Positions 17,315-24,624 of a stretch of DNA of 31,308 nucleotides are shown in pieces. Origin of the DNA: an uncultured bacterium (GTDB lineage: Bacteria > Bacillota > Clostridia > Oscillospirales > Ruminococcaceae); the NCBI GenBank assembly GCA_905215595.1, contig CAJMQZ010000009.1, positions 1-31,308 of the forward strand, in the 5' to 3' direction. The notes under the pieces are model-generated. The model was not told the DNA's origin. It did no database searches and saw only the letters and a list, made by a program, of their open reading frames with translations. The position numbers and the translations under genes were made by a program. Every line of letters begins with the position of its first letter. Positions within the stretch are counted from its first letter, which is position 1.

Positions 17315-18408
17315 GCTACGAAAAACAGAATTTTGTGGACGGACAGACCCTGACGGCTGCCCAGCTGAACCACATGGAAGCAGGCATTACAGCCGCCGCC
17401 ACAGGCGTCAAGGGCGATAAGGGAGACACCGGCCCGGCGGGTGCAAAAGGTGATAAGGGTGACCCGGGCGATGGAATCAGCGAAAATGCAAAAGAGCTGC
17501 TGCTGAGCCTGTTTGAAAACGCGGCCTACAAAACCAGCGATGCACAGGACACCCTGAACGCCTTGCGCGTGGAGTGGGGCAGAAATGCACAGGAGATCCC
17601 GGTGCAGAGCGTGAGCCTGAGCGCCGCGACCCTGACCCTGAACGAGGGCGAGAGCAAGACCCTGACGGCTACCGTGCTGCCCGCAAACGCCACCAGCCGT
17701 GTAGTGGTGTGGCACGTTGCACCTGCCGGGTTTGCTATGGTGGCAAACGGCGTGGTGACGGGCATCAAAGCGGGCAGCTGCACCGTGACTGCCACCGCAG
17801 GCGGCAAGAGCGCAAACTGTACGGTGACGGTGGCAGAGGTGGAGACGGCGCAGCTGCTCTACAACCTGCCCAGTGAAACGGAACTGACAAAGGGCCTTGA
17901 CACCGGCGTAAAGATGCTGGAGCACGCGGGCACCGAGACCCCGCAATATACCATTCTGCTGGACGCAAAGGCAAGCAGCAGCTTTAACGATAAGGGATGG
18001 ATCGTGTTCCTGCACTGCATGACCGAGACCGGAGACAACTCCAATCTGCCGGGCATCAACGTCAGCCTGAACCCCAATTATGGCACTACCGCGATTGCTT
18101 ACTATAATAATAGCCAAGTAAACATATCTGACAGCGTTACGCACCTCAAAACACGCACCCGGTATGTGATCCAGCTGGACGGCAAGAAGTATCGCGGTGG
18201 AAGCACATATTGTACCCTGAGCGACTGGAAAGAAACATGGCATACCATTACAGACGTGCCGGAGAGCCTGCTGATCGGCGGCGCACCGGGTACGAGTGTT
18301 GGCGAACTGACACGCTGCTGGACGGGCACGCTGTACCAGTGCAAGGTGTACAAGGGACTGCTGAGCGATACCAAGGTGAACAAATTCATTCAGGAGGGCA
18401 CGGTATGA
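17311..18408 (+). CDS. Tail-fibre-like protein with collagen repeat, Ig-like (Big2) and lectin-like parts
   Basis: 365 residues. The start YEKQNFVDGQTLTAAQLNHMEAGI is a common opening of phage fibre proteins. Residues 32-55 are eight G-X-Y triplets (GVKGDKGDTGPAGAKGDKGD), a short collagen-like trimerising segment. About 90-170 is a Big2 Ig-like domain (VSLSAATLTLNEGESKTLTATVLPANAT). From about 175 a beta-rich domain resembling LamG/concanavalin folds closes the protein (YTILLDAKASSSFNDKGWIVFLH ... LLIGGAPG ... LYQCKVYKGLLSDTKVNKF). Its ATG overlaps the previous stop (ATGA), and it has a GGGAGGAA site. Likely a trimeric binding fibre; the ligand is unknown. Confidence 0.75.
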   Translation: MSYEKQNFVDGQTLTAAQLNHMEAGITAAATGVKGDKGDTGPAGAKGDKGDPGDGISENAKELLLSLFENAAYKTSDAQDTLNALRVEWGRNAQEIPVQSVSLSAATLTLNEGESKTLTATVLPANATSRVVVWHVAPAGFAMVANGVVTGIKAGSCTVTATAGGKSANCTVTVAEVETAQLLYNLPSETELTKGLDTGVKMLEHAGTETPQYTILLDAKASSSFNDKGWIVFLHCMTETGDNSNLPGINVSLNPNYGTTAIAYYNNSQVNISDSVTHLKTRTRYVIQLDGKKYRGGSTYCTLSDWKETWHTITDVPESLLIGGAPGTSVGELTRCWTGTLYQCKVYKGLLSDTKVNKFIQEGTV

Positions 18409-19166
18409 TCTACGATTTACAGGGGAACCCCCTGAACGCGGAGGGCGGTAACGTGCTGTACGGGAAGAAGTATGTGGCCTGCGGAGACAGCTTTACCGCT
18501 GGAGACGCGAATGGCTATACGGATGCAAACGGTAACGTCGGCAAAAACTCGGATTTTTACGACCAGAAGCTGAAGGTATGGAAAACATACCCGTGGTGGA
18601 TCGCAAAGCGCAACGATATGACGCTGGTGAACGAGGCCATCAGCGGCACGGTATTCACCAACATCACCGGGCGGCTTTCGCCGTTTTCGGTGGAGCGGTA
18701 CAAGGCCGTACCGAAGGATGCGGACTACATCACCTTAATGTTCGGCCTGAACGAGTGCGAGCCGGACACGAATCAGGGGTTTGACCCGGCTGCTATCATC
18801 GGCACAAAGACGGACACCACCAACGCAACGGTGTGGGGCGCATATAATATCGTTTTCGAATATTTTATGAAGAACATCCCCTACGCGAAGCTGGGCGTCA
18901 TCCTTGCGGACGCGTGGATGACCACTGCCTACCGGACGGCAATCAAAGAAATTTGTGCCTACTGGGGCGTGCCGGTGCTGGATCTGAACGACGAAGAGCA
19001 CCCGCTGCTGATCACCGCACACAGCGCAGGCCGTGCGGACACGAGCGCCAAGGCGCAGCAGCTGCGCAACGATGCTTTTACACTGACCGCAAGGAACCCC
19101 CACCCGGGTCTTCGGGGGCACGAGTACCGCAGTACCATCATTGAGAACTGGATGCGGGGACTGTGA
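18405..19166 (+). CDS. SGNH/GDSL-type hydrolase of the cassette
   Basis: 253 residues with the SGNH blocks: GDS at 27-29 (nucleophile S29), G81 in NEAISG, N116 in GLNE and H233 in NPHPGLRGHEY. The Asp normally three residues before the histidine is replaced by R230, so the triad may use another acid. These esterases remove acyl groups from sugars or lipids; in phage tails they are thought to modify surface polymers. It lacks a signal peptide, as expected for a tail-bound enzyme. The ATG overlaps the previous stop and AGGAGGG lies upstream. Confidence 0.85.
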   Translation: MIYDLQGNPLNAEGGNVLYGKKYVACGDSFTAGDANGYTDANGNVGKNSDFYDQKLKVWKTYPWWIAKRNDMTLVNEAISGTVFTNITGRLSPFSVERYKAVPKDADYITLMFGLNECEPDTNQGFDPAAIIGTKTDTTNATVWGAYNIVFEYFMKNIPYAKLGVILADAWMTTAYRTAIKEICAYWGVPVLDLNDEEHPLLITAHSAGRADTSAKAQQLRNDAFTLTARNPHPGLRGHEYRSTIIENWMRGL

Positions 19167-19597
19167 TGCAGAAAGAAAGTGAAGAGATGATCCGACAATA
19201 TAGCTTTGCAAAGAATGGCGACCGCCGCCTTGCACCGGACTTTAAGGTGCGGGAGCTGCGCTGCCGGGATGGCAGCGACACCGTTATGGTGGACGAGACG
19301 CTGACCGTGGTGCTCCAGTGCATCCGGGAGCACTTCGGCAAGCCGGTGACCATTACCAGCGGTTACCGGACGGCGGCGCACAACGCGGCCGTGGGCGGTG
19401 CCAAGAGCAGCCAGCACCTGCTGGGCCGGGCGGCAGACATCCGGGTGCAGGGCGTGAGCGTGGAGGACGTGGCCGCCTACGCCGAAAGCCTGATGCCGGA
19501 CTGGGGCGGTGTGGGACGCTACCCCGTCAAGGCGGGCAGAGCTACCGGCTGGGTGCACGTGGACACCCGGGCAGAAAAAGCCCGGTGGAGGGGGTGA
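19166..19597 (+). CDS. M15-family peptidase, probable endolysin
   Basis: 143 residues, a single Peptidase M15_3-type domain. Zinc ligands are visible: H84 and D91 in SSQHLLGRAADI and H131 in GWVHVDTR; TSGYRTAAHN precedes them. It would cut D-Ala cross-links or peptide stems of peptidoglycan. The start is ATG 19166, sharing its A with the previous TGA (TGATG coupling). GTG 19163 and ATG 19187 are alternatives. No signal peptide, so export would need the holin encoded downstream. Confidence 0.9.
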   Translation: MQKESEEMIRQYSFAKNGDRRLAPDFKVRELRCRDGSDTVMVDETLTVVLQCIREHFGKPVTITSGYRTAAHNAAVGGAKSSQHLLGRAADIRVQGVSVEDVAAYAESLMPDWGGVGRYPVKAGRATGWVHVDTRAEKARWRG

Positions 19598-19602
19598 GCG
19601 CA

Positions 19603-19821
19603 ATGACAGGCATCATCTCGGCCATCATCGCAGGCGCGGTGACCCTGATCGGCGTGCTGATCGCCAACGGAAAAAGCCAGGCGGTGACCGACACAAAGCT
19701 GGAGGAACTGACCCGGGAGGTGCGGGAGCATAACAACTTTGCCCGCCGCGTACCCATTTTAGAAGAACAGATGAAGGTGGCCAACCACCGCATCGCAGAT
19801 TTAGAGAAAGAGAGGAACTGA
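19603..19821 (+). CDS. Small membrane-coiled-coil protein of the lysis module
   Basis: 72 residues: one N-terminal membrane helix (GIISAIIAGAVTLIGVLIANG, about 3-23) followed by a charged helix with heptads (TKLEELTREVREHNNFARRVPILEEQMKVANHRIADLEKE). Ribosome site GGAGGGGGTGA. Position between endolysin and holin suggests a lysis accessory or holin regulator. The order of helix and coil is reversed compared with XhlA, so I do not call it that. Confidence 0.75.
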   Translation: MTGIISAIIAGAVTLIGVLIANGKSQAVTDTKLEELTREVREHNNFARRVPILEEQMKVANHRIADLEKERN

Positions 19822-19825
19822 ACCT

Positions 19826-20080
19826 ATGAACGATACCCATTGCAAAATTTCTGCCGCTACGCTGGCGCGTACGGCTGCGCTGGCACTGGCACTGACCAAT
19901 CAGGTGCTGAGCGCCTGCGGCAAGCCCATGCTGCCCATCGAGAGTGCCACCGTGGAGCAGCTGGTGACCACTGGCCTGACCGTGACCGCCGCCCTTGTGA
20001 ACTGGTGGAAGAATAACTCCTTCACCCCGGAGGCCATCAAGGCCGACGGCTATCTGGAACAGCTGCGGGAGAAGAAGTAA
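19826..20080 (+). CDS. Phage holin, SPP1-family type
   Basis: 84 residues with two hydrophobic stretches (ATLARTAALALALTNQVL and EQLVTTGLTVTAALVNWW) and the ending NWWKNNSFTPEAIKADGYLEQLREKK, characteristic of the SPP1 holin family. It would let the M15 peptidase reach the wall. It is the last gene of the cassette, four bases after the previous stop. Confidence 0.88.
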   Translation: MNDTHCKISAATLARTAALALALTNQVLSACGKPMLPIESATVEQLVTTGLTVTAALVNWWKNNSFTPEAIKADGYLEQLREKK

Positions 20081-20118
20081 AGGCTGCCGCGCAGACGTGA
20101 CGATATTTTTGTGAATAG

Positions 20119-20156
20119 TGCAATGCCGGAGCGTCTGCGGACGCTCCGGCATTGCA
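20119..20156 (+). repeat. Hairpin repeat, copy 3, also a likely terminator of the cassette
   Basis: Perfect 17-base stem (20119-20135 and 20140-20156) with loop TGCG, followed on the plus strand by TTTTC. On the minus strand the centre reads CGTCCGCAGACG, as in copies 1 and 2, and the flank CCTGAAAATG matches copy 2. It lies 38 bases after the holin stop, so it may have been recruited as terminator. Confidence 0.75.
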
Positions 20157-20175
20157 TTTTCAGGGGAGTTTAGGC

Positions 20176-20315
20176 AAGAACCCCTTCCGTCTTGCCGCTT
20201 CGCGGCAATCCACCTTCCCCAAGGGGACGGCTTTTGGTGGTGGCGGTAAAGTTTCCGGTATAGCGCAAAGGCGCCCCCTTGGGGGAGCTGGCGCGCAGCG
20301 CCTGAAGGGGTTCTT
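20176..20315. repeat. 140-bp palindromic intergenic element with 12-base terminal inverted repeats
   Basis: AAGAACCCCTTC (20176-20187) is exactly inverted at 20304-20315. Inside are short stems (TTGCCGC/GCGGCAA, CCCCAAGGGG, GGCGC/GCGCC, CCCCCTTGGGGG). It codes for nothing. The style recalls the shorter hairpin pair at 632-668. Together with copy 3 it fills the gap between holin and the ECF gene. Confidence 0.65.
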
Positions 20316-20336
20316 TCTAAATCTCCCAACAAAAAA

Positions 20337-20360
20337 CTCCCCCGGCAGTTGCCGGAGGAG
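20337..20360 (-). terminator. Terminator of the ECF S-component gene
   Basis: Minus strand: CTCCTCCGGC, loop AACT, GCCGGGGGAG (one G-T pair), then TTTTTT (20336-20331). It lies about 58 bases after the stop at 20419. Confidence 0.85.
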
Positions 20361-20418
20361 CATTCATTTTTCTATTCTAAACACGGATGCGCCGCCCTGA
20401 CATGGTGCGCAGCCGGTC

Positions 20419-21018
20419 TTACTTCAGGAACTTTGCCACGGCGCGGGCGACGATGCCGCCCAGAATGCCGGACACCAGAAATTCGGCTACGCCCTGCACG
20501 CCGACCAGCAGCACCACGAACATGAAGGGGTTGGCAGCGCCCTTGACGGACACCAGATTCTGCACATAGTCGCAGCCGTAGAAAGCCAGCACGATGTAGC
20601 CCATGAAGAACAGGGTGTTCAGGGCGGGTGCGGTCATGGCGCTGAGGATGTAGCTCCAGGTGCGGGACTTATCCAGCTTCTGCAGGCCCTTGAAGATCAG
20701 GCCGCAGCACAGACCCATGAGTATACGCATACCCACGCACAGGATAAAGGTGTTCAGCGGACTGACCTGAAACAGTGCGCCGGTCATGGCAGATGCGCCG
20801 GTGATGGCATCGTAAAAGCTCACAGCGCCGAACACGCCGCCCAGCAGGGCACCCACGGCGGGGCCCATGGTGATGGCGCCCACAGCGATGGGAAGGGTGA
20901 GGAAGCTCATGTACAGCGGGCCCATGGGCACACTGCCCAGACCGACAAGCTTCATCACCAGTTCAATGGCCACCAGCAGGGCCACACGAGTCAGAGTCTT
21001 GGTATTGGTATTCTTCAT
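20419..21018 (-). CDS. ECF transporter S component, probably pantothenate (PanT-like)
   Basis: 199 residues, about six membrane helices, with the basic start TKTLTRVALLVAIELVMKLVG and the small-residue-rich GPAVGALLGGVFGAVSFYD usual in S components, the substrate-binding subunits that work with a shared ECF energising module. The substrate is inferred from context: genes for pantothenate kinase and CoaBC lie in the same neighbourhood. No ATPase or T component is encoded here. AGGAGG stands 11 bases before the ATG. Between it and the oxidoreductase gene lie 142 bases with a small CCCGC/GCGGG hairpin. Confidence 0.8.
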   Translation of the reverse strand: MKNTNTKTLTRVALLVAIELVMKLVGLGSVPMGPLYMSFLTLPIAVGAITMGPAVGALLGGVFGAVSFYDAITGASAMTGALFQVSPLNTFILCVGMRILMGLCCGLIFKGLQKLDKSRTWSYILSAMTAPALNTLFFMGYIVLAFYGCDYVQNLVSVKGAANPFMFVVLLVGVQGVAEFLVSGILGGIVARAVAKFLK

Positions 21019-21160
21019 AATTCAGTTTTCCTCCTGCTGCCGTTCCGCCCTTTTTGTCGGATACGGCGCAAACCTGCCCGCTCTGTGCGGGTTTTAGGTG
21101 AATATTCAAATCTCTTGGAAGCGCGTTATTGTGTCAGGGCGTGTTCCAGAGAAAAATGCG

Positions 21161-22144
21161 TTAAAATCTGTCGCCGGGGAAGCGTACCCCAGCGCTGCGG
21201 CGCGCCACCGTGAGCACCCGGCTCACCGCGATGCTGGTATCCAGCATCCGGGCGCACAGCTCCTGGTCTCCGGCGGTCATGGCGCGGTAAAAGGCTTCGA
21301 ACTCTGCCGCCTGCCGGGGACGGTCCCCGTTCAGGTTGTAGTGCTCCTCCTTGCCCTCGTTGGGATGGAAGGTCACGCCGCCGCAGTAGTTCGGGGTGGA
21401 TTTTTGCAGAATATAGCCCTTTGTGCCCTGAATGATGCAGCGGGCAGGGGCTGCGCAGTCCTTGGCGGCAAGGCTTACCGCCTTGAAGCCGCTGTAATCC
21501 ATCATCAGCACACCGCTGGTGTCGATATTGCGCTCCATGTTGGCGGCATACACCGCCTTATTCGGCTCACCAAACAGACCCACGATGTAGCTGACGTTGT
21601 ACACGCCCAAGTCCATCAGTGCGCCGCCCGCACACAGTGGGTCGAACACCGGCGGGGTCTGGCCGGCGCAAAAGGCATCGTACCGGCTGGAATACTGGCT
21701 GAAGCTGCACTGTACCATGCGCACTGTGCCCACCCGGGGCAGCAGCTCCCGGAGTTTGGCGTAGTTGGGCTGGTACTGGGTGGTGATCGCCTCAAAGAGG
21801 AACAGCCGCTTGCGCTGTGCCAGCGCAGCCAGTTCCTCGGTCTCGGCGGCGGTCACCGCCATGGGCTTTTCCACAATGACGTGCTTACCCGCCTCCAGCG
21901 CCACCCGGGCGTAGCGGGCGTGCTGCAAGTTGGGCACGGCGATGTAGACCGCGTCCACCCATTGCAGCAGTTCAAAGTAATTGGTGGTGTGCTGCGGGAT
22001 CTGATATTGCGCACACAGCTCTGCGGCTTTTGCCGCCGAGCGTGGGGTGCTGCACACCGCCTGCACAGTAAACGGCGTGTGCTCCACAAGCCATGGCAAA
22101 AATTCCTGCACGATCTTACCCGTGCCAAGAATGCCCAGTTTCAT
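21161..22144 (-). CDS. Gfo/Idh/MocA-family NAD(P)-dependent oxidoreductase
   Basis: 327 residues. The N-terminal Rossmann fold begins MKLGILGTGKIVQEF (G-x-G-x-x dinucleotide loop). EKPMAVTAAE holds the family's catalytic lysine, and DLGVYNVSYIVGLFGEP is the conserved helix of the C-terminal domain. Members oxidise sugars, inositols or related polyols; the substrate cannot be read from the sequence. It starts 27 bases after the coaX stop and precedes the S component, so it may share their transcript. AGGGAGA lies before the ATG. Confidence 0.9.
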   Translation of the reverse strand: MKLGILGTGKIVQEFLPWLVEHTPFTVQAVCSTPRSAAKAAELCAQYQIPQHTTNYFELLQWVDAVYIAVPNLQHARYARVALEAGKHVIVEKPMAVTAAETEELAALAQRKRLFLFEAITTQYQPNYAKLRELLPRVGTVRMVQCSFSQYSSRYDAFCAGQTPPVFDPLCAGGALMDLGVYNVSYIVGLFGEPNKAVYAANMERNIDTSGVLMMDYSGFKAVSLAAKDCAAPARCIIQGTKGYILQKSTPNYCGGVTFHPNEGKEEHYNLNGDRPRQAAEFEAFYRAMTAGDQELCARMLDTSIAVSRVLTVARRSAGVRFPGDRF

Positions 22145-22171
22145 AATGCTCTCCCTTATCCTCTTGTTCCC

Positions 22172-23062
22172 TCAGCCTACCAGCGTCTCCGGCTCGCGGC
22201 GGGTGCGGCGGTTGGGGTACGGGTGCTTTGCCCGGGGGCGTCCCTGGTGACCGTAGTGTCTGCCGCCGCCATGGCTGCGGCCGTGCTCCTGCGGGGCGTT
22301 CAGCTGGTACAGCAGTGCCAGCCCTTTCATCAGCAGCTCGGGGTCATAGGTCAGGGGGTGGCGGCACAGCGGGGTGACGTACTTTGCCAGTCCGCCGGTG
22401 ACTACCAGCGTAGCCGGGCTGCCCAATTCCTCTTCAATGCGCTGCACCATGCCGTCAATGAGCACGGCGGTGCCCAGCACCGAGCCGGACAGCATACAGC
22501 TTTCGGTATTGGTGCCGATGGCTTTTTTCGGGGAGCCTAGATGCACCTGCGGCAGCTGGGCGCAGCGCTCGCCCAATGCGCGCAGCCCGGTGGAAAGGCC
22601 GGGGCAGATCACGCCGCCCCGGAATACCCGGTCCTTGTCCACCACATTAAAGGTGGTGGCAGTGCCGAGGTCTACCGTGACGATCGGCAGCGGAAAGTTT
22701 GCCGCCGCGTAGGCGGCATCCACCAGCCGGTCCTTGCCCACGGCGCGGGGCTCGTCCACCCCCATGGTCAGCCCGGTGCGGATGTCCGGCGAAACGATGA
22801 CCGGCTTTTTGCCGGTGTAGTGGCGGGCGCACTCGGCCAGTGCCCCGGTGATCTGGGGCACTACGCTGGTGAGCACCGCACCCTCAAAGCGCATGGGACG
22901 CTCCGGGTGGCGGCGGTGCGCAAAAATTTTATCCATCTCGGCACGATATTCCGCAGCCGTGCGGGTGCGCACCGTGTCCATGCGCGCCACAAAGCATACA
23001 CGTCCGTCCCGAATGCCCCCAAGGGCGACGGTGGTGTTGCCTATATCAATGGCTAAGATCAT
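22172..23062 (-). CDS. coaX: Type III pantothenate kinase with a His/Arg-rich tail
   Basis: Phosphorylates pantothenate, the first step to coenzyme A. From ATG 23062 (AAAGGA upstream) it has 296 residues. Motifs: DIGNTTVALG (6-15), GKDRLVDAAYAA (D111, general base), TVDLGTATTFNVVD (129-142) and GGVICPGL. The enzyme fold ends near residue 256 (LALLYQLN). The last 40 residues are unusual: five His and many Arg, Gly and Pro (HGRSHGGGRHYGHQGRPRAK). Usual length is about 255. Divergent from coaBC. Confidence 0.95.
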   Translation of the reverse strand: MILAIDIGNTTVALGGIRDGRVCFVARMDTVRTRTAAEYRAEMDKIFAHRRHPERPMRFEGAVLTSVVPQITGALAECARHYTGKKPVIVSPDIRTGLTMGVDEPRAVGKDRLVDAAYAAANFPLPIVTVDLGTATTFNVVDKDRVFRGGVICPGLSTGLRALGERCAQLPQVHLGSPKKAIGTNTESCMLSGSVLGTAVLIDGMVQRIEEELGSPATLVVTGGLAKYVTPLCRHPLTYDPELLMKGLALLYQLNAPQEHGRSHGGGRHYGHQGRPRAKHPYPNRRTRREPETLVG

Positions 23063-23120
23063 AATTCTGTTTTCCTTTTCAAAGTAAAAGAAAAGAACCG
23101 GTTTGCTCTTTGTCAAGCGT

Positions 23121-23149
23121 ATTTTACCGCATTTCTGCTCAGGATACAA
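23121..23149 (-). promoter_or_regulatory. Candidate promoter of coaX
   Basis: Minus strand: TTGTAT (23149-23144), 17-base spacer, TAAAAT (23126-23121), start near 23114. A nearby TTGACA (23116-23111) has no good -10 partner. Confidence 0.5.
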
Positions 23150-23168
23150 GTTCCCGGCAAAGATTTTG

Positions 23169-23197
23169 TTGTGCTGGTGGAAGTTTTGCATTATACT
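23169..23197 (+). promoter_or_regulatory. Candidate promoter of coaBC
   Basis: TTGTGC (23169-23174), 17-base spacer, TATACT (23192-23197). It is about 20 bases from the oppositely oriented coaX promoter, so the two may be regulated together. Confidence 0.6.
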
Positions 23198-23246
23198 AAG
23201 GTAAGATATGTGGAAAAGAACTGTTTTTCCGGGAGGTAAACGAACC

Positions 23247-24443
23247 ATGGATCTGAACGGCAAGTGCGTCCTGCTGGGCGTGAGCGGCGGCATTGCCGCC
23301 TATAAGATGGCCAATGTGGCCAGTGCACTGCGCAAGCTGGGGGCGGATGTGGAGGTCATCATGACTAAAAACGCCACCCAGTTCATCACCCCTCTCACCT
23401 TTGAGACCCTGACCGGCCACAAGTGCATGGTGGACACCTTTGACCGGGATTTCAAGTTTGAGGTCACCCACATCTCGCTGGCAAAAAAAGCGGATGTGAT
23501 CTTAGTCGCCCCCGCCACCGCAAACGTCATCGCCAAAATGGCGCACGGCATTGCGGACGATATGCTTACCACCGTGGTGCTGGCCGCTAAGTGCCCCAAG
23601 CTGGTAGCCCCCGCCATGAACACCGGCATGCTGGAAAACCCCATCACGCAGGATAACCTTGCCACGCTGGAGCGGTACGGCTTTACTGTCATCCCCTCGG
23701 AAAGCGGCGTGCTGGCCTGCAAGGATGTGGGCAGCGGACGCCTGCCCAAGGAGGAAGTACTGATCGAGCACATCCTGCACACCATCGCCCGCCCGAAGGA
23801 TCTGGCAGGGGTACGCGTCGCGGTGACTGCCGGCCCTACGCAGGAGGCGCTGGACCCGGTGCGCTACCTGACCAACCACTCCACCGGCAAGATGGGCTAC
23901 GCCCTTGCCCGCGCCGCCGCCATGCGGGGCGCCGAAGTGACCCTGATCCACGGACAGACCGCGCTGCCGCCGGTCAAGTTCACCACCGATGTGCCGGTGA
24001 CCACCGCCCGGCAGATGTACGAGGCGGTGACTGACCGCTTTGACACCACCGATGTGCTCATCATGGCCGCCGCCGTGGCAGACTACCGCCCCGCTACCGT
24101 GGCCAACGACAAGATCAAAAAGAAGGAAGGCGACCTTTCCATCCCCGTGGAGCGCACCGAGGATATCCTTGGTACCATCGGCCCCCGCAAGACCCACCAG
24201 TTCCTGTGCGGTTTTTCCATGGAGACCCGGGACCTTGTGGAAAACTCCTCCGCGAAACTTGCCAAGAAAAATCTGGACATGGTGGTGGCCAACAACCTCA
24301 AGGTGGCCGGTGCAGGCTTTGGGGTGGACACCAACGTGGTCACCTTCATCACCCCGGACGGCACCCGGGAGCTGCCTCTGATGAGCAAGGCAGACGTGGC
24401 CGATGCCATTCTGGACGAGATTCTGCGGCGGCGGGCAAAGTAA
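23247..24443 (+). CDS. coaBC: Bifunctional phosphopantothenoylcysteine decarboxylase / phosphopantothenate-cysteine ligase
   Basis: Joins cysteine to phosphopantothenate and then decarboxylates the product. 398 residues. The N-terminal CoaC flavoprotein has GVSGGIAAYK (11-20), H75 in VTHISLA, N125 in PAMNTGM and the clamp C158 in GVLACKDVGSGRLP. The usual Trp at the end of PAMNTGM(W) is Leu. The C-terminal CoaB part starts near 190 with AVTAGPTQEALDPVRYLTNHSTGKMG and holds NDKIKKK. Start ATG 23247 has GGGAGG about ten bases ahead; an upstream extension to 23208 lacks family similarity. Confidence 0.97.
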   Translation: MDLNGKCVLLGVSGGIAAYKMANVASALRKLGADVEVIMTKNATQFITPLTFETLTGHKCMVDTFDRDFKFEVTHISLAKKADVILVAPATANVIAKMAHGIADDMLTTVVLAAKCPKLVAPAMNTGMLENPITQDNLATLERYGFTVIPSESGVLACKDVGSGRLPKEEVLIEHILHTIARPKDLAGVRVAVTAGPTQEALDPVRYLTNHSTGKMGYALARAAAMRGAEVTLIHGQTALPPVKFTTDVPVTTARQMYEAVTDRFDTTDVLIMAAAVADYRPATVANDKIKKKEGDLSIPVERTEDILGTIGPRKTHQFLCGFSMETRDLVENSSAKLAKKNLDMVVANNLKVAGAGFGVDTNVVTFITPDGTRELPLMSKADVADAILDEILRRRAK

Positions 24444-24546
24444 TACTGCCGGGATTTTGTTGTACACATATCACAAAATTCACAAAAAAATTATGGTTCT
24501 TTCCGAAAATTCGGCCTTACCTGTTTATTTTATTCTGCAAAAATTA

Positions 24547-24552
24547 TATAAT
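24547..24552 (+). promoter_or_regulatory. -10 element upstream of murC
   Basis: A perfect TATAAT in an AT-rich stretch 73 bases before the murC ATG. The matching -35 is poor (TTTATT at 24524-24529 with 17 bases between). Confidence 0.45.
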
Positions 24553-24624
24553 AAGAGTGTGTCCCTATGTTTGGAAGGAATCGGTCTGCGCTGCAGCCGT
24601 TAATATTTGGAGGAGAGCCTTACT

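Noticed and set aside
15101..20080. Complete prophage or tailocin
   Set aside because: No capsid, terminase, portal, sheath, tube, tape measure, integrase or repressor gene is present, and the flanks are ordinary host genes.
6554..20156. CRISPR array from the repeated hairpin core
   Set aside because: The copies are kilobases apart, not regularly spaced, and no cas gene is present.
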